From Strix aluco (taxonomy: Eukaryota; Chordata; Aves; Strigiformes; Strigidae): DNA of 64,000 bases. Position 1 is the stretch's first letter, and every line of letters begins with the position of its first letter. Of this stretch, positions 1-47,500 are shown in pieces. The translations under genes were made by a program, and so were the position numbers. The notes under the pieces were generated by a model, which ran no database searches, had not been told where the DNA came from, and was given only the letters and a program-made list of their open reading frames with translations. The DNA is taken from NCBI RefSeq assembly GCF_031877795.1, contig NC_133970.1:49110828-49174827 (forward strand), written 5' to 3'.

Positions 1-1565
1 AACTTTTTAACACAGTGTGCTTATCTTTCAAAACTGACAGGCAAACATTGTGATGAAAAAGGGATAAAGTCAGAAGAGCCCCAGGAAATCTCACAGAAAA
101 TACCCTATCTGTGTTAAATGTGCTTTGGAATAATGGTAGCAGAAATTGTAAATGGGGTGTATAATGTATCTCTGCATACTGCTGATACATGGAAGTGTTA
201 AGACATAGCAGATAGTTCCTGACAGTTCTGTAGATGTCAGTGGTTTTAAGCCTGGGCTGAGTGTGAAGTATACTTTTACCACAGCAAGAGTATCATGATT
301 TGACCTGTGTTAAAGTATGTTGCTGTGACATACATTGCTCTGAATAGATTGTACAAAATATGAGAATGTAACAGAAGATGTGACCAGGGTCCTGGTACCC
401 TGTCTCTGATGGTAGGCAATAGTGAGCCTACTGTTGCTCTACTGTGTTGAGGAATATAAGAACAGGGTGATGCTTGCCCAGTATATTCTATCAGCTGCCA
501 GATTTGCAGTTCAGGGTTTGCTTGAGACAGACAGGATATTTTTGTGTATAGAATGATTGTTGCCTAGATATTCACATTTTAGGTGACATTTTCAAACACC
601 CAAATCCTGTTTTTTAATGCTGTAGCTGTGGATAAGCTAGAGTCCATATAGAATGAGTTACACAATGATTAATAGTGCCTTTTGTCATTCAGTCAGTGCC
701 ACTGACTTTCTTACTGAAAGGTCTCTGCTCTTTTGTCCAATGGAGATAGGCAGATATGCCTCTGCAAAATATCACAGAAGGTAGAAGGGGATGAGAAATA
801 GCTCTAAGATGTGTCAGACTGATGCATCTTAACATGATGTATATTCTTAGTAACAGAAAGAAAAAGTTAGGTAGAGAATCAAAGACTAGTGTTGGATGGG
901 TGGTATGTGGAAATGCAGTTCAACAGTGAGGGTAGACAAAAGCTCATAGTGATTGTTGCACTTCCATCTGTATCACTTGCAGTGATATAGCTGCAGTGAG
1001 AGTTTTGATATTCCTTTAAAGGAACCACAGGTGTGATTCCACCAAGGTAATGCTGTTGGCTATTGCATTAGGGGAAAACAATTACCTCAGCAACAGTCTG
1101 TTGCTGTTACTATTATTATAGTCACTAAAAGCGTAAGCAAGGGCAGAACTATGCATAATTGCTATGTGAGTAACTCCTCACAAGATTTCAGTGAGGACTG
1201 CTGCATGTTTGCACAGTAATGTCCCTAACCAACTTTGACCTCACGTAATTATTCAGCTACCAAATTAACTTCCATTAAGGTATTAATTTTATGAAAACTG
1301 GCTTTTCAGAACAATTATGTCAATAAAGAACTTACAGAAGTTATAAAGTTGTGTCAAGGGAAAAAAAGACAAAGCTCACCTTAGACAATAATACTTTTCT
1401 TTTATATATGTTTTAAAATTAGTCCAGATTCTTTAAAAGAACTACTATGGCTTCCTTTATTACTTTTTTCCTTTCCAGAAGATAACACATACCTAGATTA
1501 AATGTCACTGTAGTTGCTCTCTGCTTGCCTGTTTTAATGGTATAACCAGTTATTTTCAACTACAG
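1..1565 (+). other. ADAMTS6: ADAMTS6 intron, 3' part
   Basis: AT-rich sequence upstream of the first exon seen. I find no exon, RNA gene or recognisable mobile element in it. It ends in the acceptor TTTTCAACTACAG at 1565. The preceding spacer-domain exon must lie outside the window or be too diverged to recognise. Confidence 0.6.
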
Positions 1566-35930
<34,365 letters not shown>

Positions 35931-38900
35931 CCCACAGAAAGCACAAGAATGTGCCTTGTTATTATTGTGGAAAAGTGTCCATCGAAGAGAGCCACAGAGC
36001 GGAATGAGATTGACGTCCTTACAAATGCATTACCCTGTGGAAAACATAACCACTGGTCAGCCCCAGCTGACAGGATTTCAGTATTATTTTAACTTCTGTG
36101 AAGTGGGATTTATTCATCCAAAGTGCTGGGCACAGTATAAGGAGGGCATGCCAAATTGGAAAGATCCACACAGCACATACAGAATAGCTTACTGTGGAAC
36201 ATTTGTGTCCTTTTGATTAAATCCAATAGTCTGTTTACCTCCTTGGATCATCAAAATAATTTTTATTATGGACTTAGCAATGACACTGAATCCATTTGTA
36301 TTTAAAACTTTTTAAAATGTAGCTGTTATGACTTTGTCTGCTATGGAAGTAAAGAAGACTCAAAAAAATGTTAAGTCATAGCTTAAAAATGTTAACTAGT
36401 TTATCTCACAATGCAGCATCACAATTTAAATTTTAAAATGAGCTTGGAAAGGTTATTTAAGGAGCAGAAATTAAAACTATGTATTTTTCCTTCATTCCAC
36501 CTAATTCTCTTTGGAATAATCCATATTTCCTGAATACTGTTGTGAACCATATATAAAGCTATACTAAATAGAACAACCATGAGGGACTTAGTTTTAAGAG
36601 GTGCAACAGTTATTGCAGTGGTGCATGAAATAATAGTGTGCTATGAAATGAAATTAAATGAAATCTGTGTTGCAGGTTTATAGCCATCTTACCATTGTAA
36701 AAGTGAAGCTGAGATTTCTACTGAAAGGGAACACATTTCAATATCATGGAGGAGGCAGACTCCAATAGTGGTGAAGACTGTATTGCCAGCTCCTTCACTA
36801 CTACCATACAGGTTGCTTAGAACTTTCACTTTGACTTCAGCTCACTTTTGTTTACAATGCCAGCCACAAAGAAGATACAACCTTGTGGCCATCTAGATCT
36901 GGTTTACATGTTACTTTTGATTCTCCAACACCAAGGAGTTCCAGTGCAAAAGATAAGCCTACTGTGTAATAGCAACAGTCCTTTGCAAAGCTGAAAGTTA
37001 AAATGGATTCCATATGTTCCCTTTGATACCATAGCAGGGCATTTGTTTATGAGAAAGAATATGTGAATGTGCAGTTCAGGAGATCATATCTGAGTGGGCA
37101 AGGATTACAACCAAAGAATAAAAGACTCGTGGAGATACCTAGGTTCAAGCAAACACGGAAAAGTGTGCTTGAGCCAAGAGGTCTGTTGGGCTATCAGGAG
37201 GAAGGCACACTAGAAAAGGGGTGGCTAGAATGAAGTCTGGCCACCTTCACCTAAATGGTCAGGTACATATTTAAAGCTGGACCCTGTTTAAAGCTAGGGC
37301 AGCTTTCAGTGTGAGACTGGAACAAACTCATGCCTCTAGATGAGTAGCTAGATGCCTTAACTATTCTGCTGCCATACTCCACTTATTTCATATTACTGTA
37401 TGTGGTGGTTTAGTCCCTGCCAGGGTCCGAGACCATATGGCTGCTGCCCCTCCCCCACAAAGGGAGTGAGATACAAAGCCCTGGGCTGAGATAAGGACAG
37501 GTTTAATACAACAGAGCAACAGCAACACAACAAACAACAACAATAACAATGAACAGAGCAAAGTATGTACCAATATAGCAGTGAGAGGAATGGCTGCACA
37601 AACACACGCGCTCACCGATTCTCCCACGCTTGGGTGCCCGGAGGTGATGTCCACATGGTATCTGAATAACCCGGCTAGAGCTTCCCCTCACTGCTGGGGA
37701 AACTTAACCCTATCCTGGCTAAACCAGGACACTGTATTTTTAATAGTCACCAAATACTTTGCATTTTTAAATGTGAAACCAAACTACTTAGGCAAGTCAC
37801 ATTCAAGACTCTACCATAAAAAAGTTTAATGTCATGCTCTTCTTCCCCTTCCCTTTTCAGTAACAGACTCAACAAGGAGATAAGGAAAGTGGGTACTTGT
37901 TTATATTAATATATTGTACTTGAACACTTGCAGTTTGCAGCAGGTACTTGATGAATGTGCTTTTGTGTCCAACTATGCCTATGTAGTGCAATTAAAATTA
38001 TGTGAACAATAACGTGTTACAAATCCTAACTCAAATAGCACTTTTTTAAAAAGTACTCTTATTAGTGAAAAATAATTTCAAAATATCATGAGATTGAAGT
38101 GTATCAGTGTATTTTGCCAATAACAAGCCAAATGTGTTGCACACTATTTACTAATGTGAATTAACAGGGAACAATAGATATTGTTAACAGGACTCATGCT
38201 ACGAAATCCCCCCAACATATTGACAAGCTATCTGTGAAGTTTGTGTAGCCCACGTATTCATGACCATCAAATTCTTGTCATCTGCTACCTCTTGCCAGTA
38301 TTTCCGCTTCCATATGCCAGTGACCAATGGAATTTTCAGTTGGCTTGCATGTATTCACAAATGCTTATCTGCTACTCTCATCACTATGTAAACAACTCCT
38401 GTTAAAACTGACACCAGTAAATAAAAAAAAAACCAAAACAGTCTTTAGGAGTTGCACATATGGATTAAGGGCAGTATGCAGTCCTCTGTTAAGTGAATCA
38501 ACTTTCTATAGCCTTTTAACAAAACACCTTAGTGCTAGCATATCCTGGTTAAGTAAAAAAAAAAAAAAAAAGTCAAAGGGAAAGGGGTTGCTGTGGCATT
38601 CTCTAAGCATGAGGCCTCTTTGTATCAGGGTCTGGTTTTCTCCAGCGCATGATTTTGTTTATCAGCAATTGTGTCTTTTCAGCTAACAAGAAAAGGGTTT
38701 TCTATGTATTCAAAAGAAAATTTTTTTTTAACCTCACTTAGGACATTAAAATTGTAAGGAGTGTTTCCAAAGACACATTTTGCACTCTTACTGGTGCTAG
38801 AACACTAGCAAGTCCAATGTTTACTCTGCTGCATAACAGCACGGAGGTTGGAATTTAAAGAACTCCCTGGAGCAACATTGAATTGTACTGTTAAAGGGAA

Positions 38901-39950
38901 CAAAACACAGAATGTACATGGATTTACAAAGTAAGCAACGCTTCAGACTAAGACCAAAAAATGAAACCTAATTCAAAGAAAAATCATTGGTTTCCACAGC
39001 ACAGTTCATTGCTGCTTCTACACTGTGGCCATCTATATAATCTAAGCTAAATAGTGTTATATTCCTAAACAGTGACAATAGGACTATTTTTGTAGGCTAT
39101 AAATATGACAAGCCTAGAATCAAATAGTAGAATACTAAATGCAAAAATCAATCTGCTGCCAGTACTTCCACTGAGCAATATTATCAGCTGAAGAAGATCA
39201 AAACACAAATTAAAACCTACAGATTAACCCCTCAAGGTGTATACACCCAAAAATAGTCCATTTTGTTAGGAACTTTGTAGTGGAGTGAATGTCACATAGC
39301 TATCCTTAATAATACAGACTGAAATTGCCTTTGTATTATTGTGATTAGTTGCTTATTATTTTATACTTGGTATTAATGTGGTACATTGTTACTTTATTAT
39401 TAATAATTTTGCTTTTGTAAATTATATTCTAATTTATTGTCATGTTTCTTAACACTTGTTCTACATGCATTCTCCTGCTTGTAATGAAAACAAAAATATT
39501 GTAACACTTGATGCAGTGAAATTCCACACCAGGCACAGATTTGTTTTTAACATAGATAATTTACTAAAATAAAACTGCAACTTTTAAGAATGATACCCAT
39601 AGTATGGTTGTCTATTGCCTGACTTACAGTTGCTAGAATTCTGTATGCTTAACATTTGCTTAATCAGATGCATCAAAATATATATAAGATGTTTTCTTTC
39701 AAGTAACATCTATATGTTATTCCAGAATTCTGTCCTTGGCAGCAGCAATGTTTGTCATATATAAGCAAAACAAAAAGGAAAAGTCAAGAATGTGATCATG
39801 TACATTATTAGATAATATTTTAGCTTAAGCAAAGAATTTAGATCAAGAATGAAATTAATGGCAGCAAAATATCCTGTACTTCTTGGAATTATTTAATTAA
39901 CAGCCAGTCAATAATAACAATAACAATAAAATGTCCTTCTTGCATTGAGC
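35931..39950 (+). other. ADAMTS6: Probable ADAMTS6 3' UTR and downstream DNA
   Basis: AT-rich, non-coding, and free of CR1. Candidate poly(A) signals AATAAA occur at 37117-37122, 38419-38424, 39568-39573 and 39925-39930. Which one is used cannot be told from sequence. The ADAMTS6 3' UTR is several kb in mammals as I recall, so a site near 39570-39930 is plausible. A solo LTR (37401-37731) lies within this interval. A poly-A tract stands at about 38555-38572. Confidence 0.4.
37401..37731 (-). mobile_element. Solo ERV LTR, 331 bp, with target duplication
   Basis: Flanked by perfect 5-bp repeats CTGTA (37396-37400 and 37732-37736). The plus strand starts TGTGGTGGTTTAGTCCC and ends GGCTAAACCAGGACA. 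Read on the minus strand it begins TGTCCTGGTTTAGCC, like the LTRs at 53999-54881 and 41270, with the variant poly(A) signal ATTAAA (complement of 37502-37507). It has no internal sequence. It is antisense to ADAMTS6. Confidence 0.9.
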
Positions 39951-41179
39951 TTTTAAGGTTTTATCTGAAGCTATAATGTTTTTAAATATAAAAAACAAAG
40001 TAATTTCAGAAGACTTGGTGCTTAGGTCACTGTTGCTGACAGATGCTTCTTTTTTTAATCTGATACAGCAAAAATATCCTGTACTGAAACATAGATCAAG
40101 TCCTATGAAATATTTCTTGTTTCTCTAGAATAACAGTTAAAATCCAGATTAATGAAAATAATCAATCTATTACTATGAGTAAGATGTTAAAGAAAGTGCA
40201 GAGAACCTTAAATGTTTTGATATTTTATAATTCTGGTTAAAGTAGTCTTAGTAAAGTGCAGTCTATTAATGGTTTTCTCTGTCATTCCAAAACTCTGTTA
40301 ACTTTCCTCCCATACATTCACACTACAAGTTATTACCTGATAGGTTTCCCAGTATTGTTCAATTTTGAGTATTATTCTTTCCTCCTGGACCAACTGTGTT
40401 TTGGATTGTAATGACAAACTGCGTACACTGAAACAGATGCTGTTGTGCTTCCCTCTCTTTTCCTACTCCTGCTACCTTATACCTAACATCACCCATGCTG
40501 ACTGTAGAATTCCTGGCACACAAAACTCCCTTCAGTCTTCTTAAAATGCACTCTGCTTGCACCTGAATTCCTTCTGGAGCCAACCCTGCTATTATAATTC
40601 TCTGTTATGCTGTTTCAGTTTATTTCTTGGGGAAATGGACAGCATTTTTACCTGAGGTTCTGGTTATCCTTTCTCTGATTTCCCTTGTTATACCCCACAA
40701 CTGTTCCTTCATTAGTAAACTCCCTGTTCTCTCTGAAGCTATCTGATCTACAAGAAGGCCTTTTAAGTATCCTCTGTTGAATGCTGAACAGGACTTGGTT
40801 ATTTTGCTGACTTTTTTATTATTATGATTTTTATTACTAGGAACTAAGATCCAGTACTCTTCTGTGGACATTTACAGCAATAGACTTTGGATGAGTCCTG
40901 TGAACCTCATCTGGAGTCAGTCATCAAAGAGTTTTAAGACAAGGCCATTACTAAGCTGAGCCTGTCATTCACCACAAACAACAATTATGTGGCATGAATG
41001 GATCATTGTTTCTGTGTGGTCCCTCCAATGGTTGTCCTAGACAGAATGGTGTAAGAACATTTGCATACAGTGATCAGGATGGAATCTCAAACAGATTTAT
41101 AAGGGCTCAGTCAGCCACATAACAAGGTTCACTACAGCACTACCAACTTGGTAGCTTCCCAAGTATATTTGGCCCAGCT
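39951..41179. other. Intergenic; possible ERV 3' internal remnant at 40350-41179
   Basis: 39951-40350 shows nothing. At 40359-40871 two minus-strand ORFs of 74 and 83 codons match nothing I know. The section directly abuts a polypurine tract and LTR, so it may be the eroded 3' internal part of a plus-strand provirus. No protein motif supports this. Confidence 0.3.
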
Positions 41180-41189
41180 AAAGGGGGAG
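41180..41189 (+). other. Polypurine tract upstream of a 3' LTR
   Basis: AAAGGGGGAG directly before the start of LTR family B. Retroviral plus-strand DNA synthesis is primed from such tracts, and the position fits. The LTR would then start TTCATG, with the expected TG mutated to TT. The opposite-strand copy starts TGCATGG. Confidence 0.5.
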
Positions 41190-42300
41190 TTCATGACCAG
41201 TTTAGGAAACTGAGCCACTCAGAATGTGGTACAGTGTGCATTTAAGGATACTGGGCCCCTTAAAATGGTTGTCCTTGTTTCAGCCAGGATTGAGTTAACT
41301 TTCCTTGGGCTGAGAGGGAGCCCAGCTGAAGGGCTGGGTCCTGATCAATCCTTGGAGCATTCCATGCCATGTGACGTCAAAGCTCAGCATATAGGCAGGC
41401 GCGTGCTCTCTCACAGCCGTCGTTTGTTTTGGTTTCGGTTTCTGGATCGGCTGGGTGGAGTTTCTCTGGTGTGGTCGGATCGCTGCTGGGGACGGGCTCT
41501 GTACCGGTCGCCATTCCGTGAGCCACTACTGCATTTTATGCCTTTTGGACTACTATCATTACTGTTGGTTTTGCTAGTAAATTTTTTTTGTTATTTAACC
41601 TACAAATTTCTTCTTTTTTTTTTGTCCATCCCCTATTTCATTGGGGGGGGGGAGTAAAAAACTGGCCACATGGCGATTTGCTACCAGCTGAGTTCAAACC
41701 ACAACAAGAATGTATCCAACTGCCCTTGTTTAGCCTTGTTCAAGGCTGAGAACCCACGTATTTGGCCTTGTTAGAAACTCCCTTGGCCTCCCCCCCGAGC
41801 CCTGGTCAGGCTTTGGGTGGAATCCAACAGGAGAATGAAACCAGAAATTTTCCGCTCAAATCAAAGGTGCCAGCTATTCTGGCTCACTGATTTTAGGTAT
41901 ATAAGGCCGGACCCGCTCACAGCGACTTTGGAAGCCTCACCTACGGGTGGACGCACTGTGTGGGACTTCCCACTTGCCGGGACAGGCTCTCCAAATCCTC
42001 ACTGTAACCGGGGCTGCCCAGCGCCTGCGGGTCTGGATGATGGGAACGGGTGCAAGTGGTGATGGGTCTGTCTTAATCACTATTCTCTCTCTCAGGTAGT
42101 AATGATGTGATGCATTACCTTGCTTGTTCTTATTTTCTGTAATTAACTGTATGTAGTAATAACTAAGTGTGCTATTCTGCATTTTTCTTAGTGCTTATTT
42201 TCTGTATTACTTGCTTATATCCTTTAATTATTAACAGTAAAATCAGCCTACTCTTCACTCTGGTGTCTGAGTTTAATTGGCATCCTCAGTCAGCAAAACA
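41190..42300 (+). mobile_element. ERV LTR (family B), plus copy, split by another LTR
   Basis: The segment 41707-42300 aligns along its length, inverted, to 60159-60700. Shared features are GGTGCCAGCTATTCTGGCT, a TATA box (TATATAAG, 41898-41905), CCGCTCACAGCGACTTTGG, CTTGCCGGGACAG and the end TGTCTGAGTTTAATT ... CAGCAAAACA. The first 35 bp (41190-41225) seem to correspond to the start of the minus copy. Between them sits 41226-41706, a different LTR. No canonical AATAAA is visible. Right flank ACTAC; no target duplication was found. Confidence 0.75.
41226..41706 (+). mobile_element. ERV LTR nested in LTR family B
   Basis: A typical avian LTR opening (TGTCCTTGTTTCAGCCAGG) begins at 41270, and the element ends GAGTTCAAACCACAACA at 41706. 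The direct repeat AGAATGT flanks the wider interval (41221-41227 and 41707-41713), which suggests the insertion starts near 41226 and includes 44 extra bases. It has a TATA-like CATATAGG near 41386 and a G9-10 run near 41645. The 143-codon ORF across it is not a gene. Confidence 0.7.
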
Positions 42301-43427
42301 ACTACTTACAGAATAAAATAGCTGATTAAACACCACTGAACACTGACAATGAATTTTACTGTTTGAACATGCCATTTTCTTCTTGTAAAGTGATCCACTG
42401 CATAAGTTTCAGATCATTCAAGCTTTGAAGACATAGTTTGATTGACATTTATACACTTTACATTGCTGATCTACTGACATTAAAAAAAATCAAAGCTTTT
42501 GATTTAAATACAATGAACCACCTTAAATAATTCTACAGACAGAGGTTCTTACGCTGCATACATCAAGCTCATAGTGATTTATATTTGGTATTTTATTCCC
42601 CAGCTGACATCACCCAGTCATTCACCTACAACAAAGTCACTGAATTTCAGGTGAAACCTGAAGATCATACCACAGGTCTTGTTTCTGATAACCTGAGAGG
42701 AGATTTTGGTTATACAAGAATTGTATGCCTGAGCCTTGTGATGGGAGAGGGGTCGCAGGGCTCTTGGGGGAAAAAAAAAAATGGGCACACCATAAGAATA
42801 ATTTGCACAGCCTGCAGCTTATTTCATACTGATATTCCAGAAAAGAAAGCACCAGGGAATAAGTGCTTGACTGAATTTATGTGGCAGACTACATTCGATC
42901 TGTACGTGATAGGTTGGCCACTTCTGTTGTAAAACACCTCTGTATGGCTGTTTAGTTTTGTTCGGTCAAGTTTTTCAACTTTTAAAAGAATAAAAACTAA
43001 ACAAGAATAGAAAATAGAAATAGGAAATACCAGAAGTGTTCACTGGAATCAAATTTCCTTCTGGGAGCAATCTTAACTTTAGGATTTTCCTAGCTTTTGA
43101 ATTATTTCAAAAACATATTTTAGCACTGCCAAAGACAGGCTTAGGAGGGTCTTTTGCATTTATTTTCTTTATTTTCTGTTTAATCTTCTGTTTAAGATGG
43201 GAGAGAGGAAAATTTCAAAAATATTTGGTCCTGCAAATCATCCAAGTTCTATAGCTTTCTATGCTATTGCTAACAAACTGCATACTTGCAACATGTGAGA
43301 CAGTAAATTTCTGCCTAGGCCATCAGATGAAAAAATCTAAATCTTTTTACATGAAATTATGACCAAAGCCACATTCCTTGTGCCTTGTCTAATTTCTTCT
43401 TCTGCCAACATTCCTGGGAATAGACCT
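42301..43427. other. Intergenic DNA without recognised feature
   Basis: AT-rich. Contains an A11 run at about 42771-42781. I see no gene, RNA or mobile element. Confidence 0.5.
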
Positions 43428-44433
43428 GGTGATAGAAATAATTTCAAAATAGCTTAGTAGACATTTTTGCAATGAGTGATTAGATACCATATTGTGGATC
43501 ACATAATTTATAAATTGACCCTTGTAGAATTATAAGGTATGGTGGGTTCAACCTTGACTGGCCACCAGGTAGCTACCAAGCCACTCTATCACTCCCCCTC
43601 CTCAGCTGGACAGGGGATAGAAAAATATAACAAAAGGTTTGTGGGTCGAGCTAAGGACAGGGAGAGATCACTCAGCAATTACCGTCAAAGGCAAAACAGA
43701 CTCGACTTGGGGAAATTAGTTTAATTTATTGCCAATCAAATCAGAGTAGGATAATGAGAAAATAAAAACTAAATCTTAAAACACCTTCCCCCCACCCCTC
43801 CCTTCTTCCTAGGCTCAGCTTTGCTCCCAATTTCTCTACTTTCTCCCCCCCAGCAGCACAGGGGGGCAGGGGATGGGGGTTGTGCTCAGTTCATCACCCG
43901 TTGTCTCTGCCGCTCCTTCCTCCTCACCCTCTTCCCCTGCTCCAGCGTGGGGTCCCTCCCATGGAGACAGTCCTCCACAAACTTCTCCAACGTGGGTCCT
44001 TCCCACGGGCTGCGGTTCTTCATGAACTGCTCCGGCGTGGGTCCTCTGCACAGGGTGCAGTCAGTCCTTCAGGGACAGACTGCTCCAGCGTGGGTCCCCC
44101 ACGGGGTCACAGCCTCCTTCGGGCATCCCCCTGCTCCGGCGTGGGGTCCCCCCCAGGCTGCAGGTGGATTCTGCTCCCCCGGTGACCTCCCTGGGTGCGG
44201 GGCACAGCTGCCTCACCAAGGGCTGCCCCACGGGCTGCCGGGGAATCTCTGCTCCGGTGCCTGGAGCACCTCCTGCCCCTCCTTCTGCCCTGCCCTGGGT
44301 GCCTGCAGGGTTGTTGCTCTCACACATTCTCACTCCTCTCTCCAGCTGCAGTTGCGCAGCAGTTTTTTCTCCTTCTCAAATATGGTCTCCCAGAGGCGCT
44401 ACCACCGTTGCTGGTGGGCTCGGCCTTGGCCAG
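43428..44433. repeat. 1-kb near-identical duplicated block, copy 2
   Basis: Counterpart of 18315-19320 in the same orientation. It starts GGTGATAGAAATAATTTC in both. Left of it the two sites differ, and right of it the LTRs diverge to the level expected of separate family members. Confidence 0.9.
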
Positions 44434-44593
44434 TGGTGGGTCCATCTCGGAGCCAGCTGGCACTGGCTCTGTCGGACATGGGGGCAGCTTCTGGCAGCTT
44501 CTCACAGAAGCCACCCCTGTAGCAGCCACCCCTGTAGCAGCCCCCCCCACACCCCCCCCCGCTACCAAGACCTTGCCATGTAAACCCAATACA
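43540..44593 (-). mobile_element. ERV LTR (family C), copy 2
   Basis: On the minus strand it runs from TGTATTGGGTTTACATGGC (complement of the end at 44593) to AACCCACCA (complement of 43540). It is the most complete copy in the window and retains the segment around 44433-44470 (CTCGGAGCCAGCTGGCACTG) that copy 1 lost. A small tandem repeat, AGCCACCCCTGTAGC, occurs twice at about 44510-44540. No target duplication. The start half matches 63712-64000 in opposite orientation. Confidence 0.85.
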
Positions 44594-47500
44594 CCTCTAG
44601 ATCCCAAACTCAACTGCTTGGACAAGTTCAAAGCAGTCTTGACATTCAAGCAGTGTACCATCCCCAGTGAAATTTTTTGCATTAGGACAGAAGTGACAAG
44701 ACTGTCTGTTAAATGAAATGCAGAAACAGTTTCATTTAAATAGAGACAGGGTTCTATAAAGAGTTCTACATGTGACCCACCGACAGTCCTAATACAACAC
44801 AAAATAGGTCATTACACTACCAGACTCAAAAAGGAATTTAGTGAACAGATCAGTCTTTCCTGAAGATGCTCAAATGAGTATGTTTTAAGGACACAGATAA
44901 AAACCTTAACTCCAATTAAATAGTAAGAACTATACTTAAAGTAAAAATAGAAAGCCTGAAAACAGTATTTCTTTTTCCTCAAGACATTCACTCATTTTTA
45001 GATGCATTTGAAAGTAGCAATCTGTCACAGCTATGAATACCCTAAGAATAAGTCACCTTGAAAGAGAGCAGATTTTAACCTAGCCCAGCACTGCAAGTAG
45101 TACTTGCCATCAGGTAGCAACTGCTGGAGGGAAACCTCCTCCCCCCAACTTCCCAAAGAAAAAACAACCCTGTAACAATGCTGAAAGAATACCCTAATAA
45201 AAACTCAGTTCATGGCAATAACACTGCTGTCAGTCTAGGACATAACTGGAAAGGACCTCCTAGCCCTCTTACCCTACCTGCATCCTAAGATATGAATCTG
45301 TGACAAAACAAAATTTGTTTGTCGAAGCACCCTCAGATTTGAATGGTCACTTTGTGCTTGGACTTCTGAACCCAAAAACTGGATTACAAAGGAGCAAGTC
45401 TCACACCAAGTGAATAACTGCCTTCACTAGAAGATACTTCTGTGGCATCTTGTGGCTTGCACAGCACCTAGATTATGCTCAAGGGTACACCAGACATATA
45501 GGAAACATTTTCCCATAATTATTTAATATCCTAGTCTGCTACAGGACTTTCTCAATTCCCTGCATTTTCTGCAACCAGGCAGGAGTCTTGCCTAGCAGCA
45601 CCTCTATTTTAACATCAAGGTAATTATTTTTTTATATTGAGAAGATACCACATTTTCCTATGCACCAATACATGGACAGAAATGGGGATCCTATGATAAC
45701 AGCAAAATGTTGGAAATATCAAGCCAGGTTCTACAGACTTTTATCCCTGCATTTTATTAACATTGTCTTATAACATTAACTTCTGTTTCCCAAATCTTTA
45801 AATGTTCATGTTACCCACTGTAAATCTTCTCCCTCCCAGATTCATTGCAGACTTGGATAGTATGCAACAGCAGGAGGTTTATTGTTACACCTTTAGTATC
45901 AGGGATTATCAAAATATGACAAACAGAATGGACAATCTTCTCTAGAAGGAAGGAATAGCAGTCATTTCTCTTTGGAGACTGCAGGTGTTGCTCTTTATAG
46001 TCCTAATGATGAACTTAAAACATCAACAGCAGAACTGTAGCTCTTGGCCACTTTTGGTATTAGATCATCTCCATTACCAGCTCAGATTAGAGGCAGCCTC
46101 TGAAAAGGTAAACAGTTCAAGAACTCTGGAGAACAAGGAAGATCTGCCTAATAAGAGACCAAATTCTTCACATTAAGAAATTATTCCCCACCACCACCTT
46201 TCTGATGCATCCCACAACTCCGTATACCTGCTCAGCTTCTTACAGTTTTGTAGCAGGGCTCTTTTTAACACTCAAACACTGCATTAGGCTCCAGTTGGTG
46301 TTTTGATTTGATAACACAGAAAATAGCTAGACAGTTTGTAGTTTTTCTTCACAACATGTGCGTGCAGTCAAAGTTCTCAGTTGAAAGCAGTAGAAGCAAA
46401 TTTCCATTCATATGCTAAACTATGTTTATGCACACCCACACTTTGTTGACTTTAGCCAGAACTCACTGTACTACACCTCTAATAAGCTAATTCCATAAAC
46501 TTAAAGACTGCCTTTGGTGATAGAAAGGTTCATAGCTTTGTGACCTTGTTTCATCTTCTACTCCCTACAGCTAACCCTAAGAGACTGGAGACACAAATAT
46601 CTAAGTTCTTATGTGTAGAGCTACACAGAGGCTACTAGGGAAACATTTTCAACCTCTCCTGGCTGGGAGATACAGGCTGCATCTAAACTAGTAATTTTCT
46701 TGCAGTAATTGATGAGAAATATTGGCCTAAAGCAGTTGTCACTTCTTCCATTATGACTGGGAGGGTTAATTCAAGTTTAATGTAATAGTACACATAAAAT
46801 ACTCAGCCTAGCTGCTCTTTAAATTGATGGTGTAAATGCCCATACTAAGCATCTGAATTGCTATAATGGAACCAAAAAACTAGGGTTTAATTCAGGAAAG
46901 AAATACAGACAGAGAATTAGTCCACCTATACTAAAGGAAAAATAAAAGTCATAATGACAAAATGTATATTTCCTCTGCCATTATATCACAAAGATTTGTT
47001 ATACTCATACTGAAACATTTCATTTCTCAACTGTAAAAACCCATAACCACAGAAATATTTGCATCGCAGATAACAACTTTAAGCATACCTGGTGTAATGG
47101 TCTCAACAAAATTATTATTGCAGTACTGTTATCTTATGTAACCAAGTTAGCTTGCTTTTAAAACGTAGCTCAACTTTTAAGACAAAATCTCTACATGAAC
47201 ACTTTGTCAGGATAAAATCAATATTCTTCCTAAGTCTGATTTCTTTAACTATACAATCTGGAAAACTGTAGAAGAAATACATAGCTGGTATACTTAGAAA
47301 CTCACTGTTCAACAGCATTCATTCCTTGGAAAGCTAAAAATATTTCAGAGAGATGTTCTTTATTTTTCACCTCCCTTGCAGTTTTGCTAATGCAGAAATA
47401 TTTTTTTTAAAAATCATAACTAAAATATAGAGGCAAGAGAACTGAAATACATGCACCCTACAGCAGGTTGCATTTTTCAAAAGTTTCAACAAAATTGGAT

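Noticed and set aside
41226-41657. 143-codon ORF as a small gene
   Set aside because: Crosses LTR U3/R sequence, with low-complexity Leu/Phe-rich end. Explained by the nested LTR.
45985-46176. 63-codon ORF as an exon
   Set aside because: No splice-site context, domain or repeat match. Length is within chance expectation.
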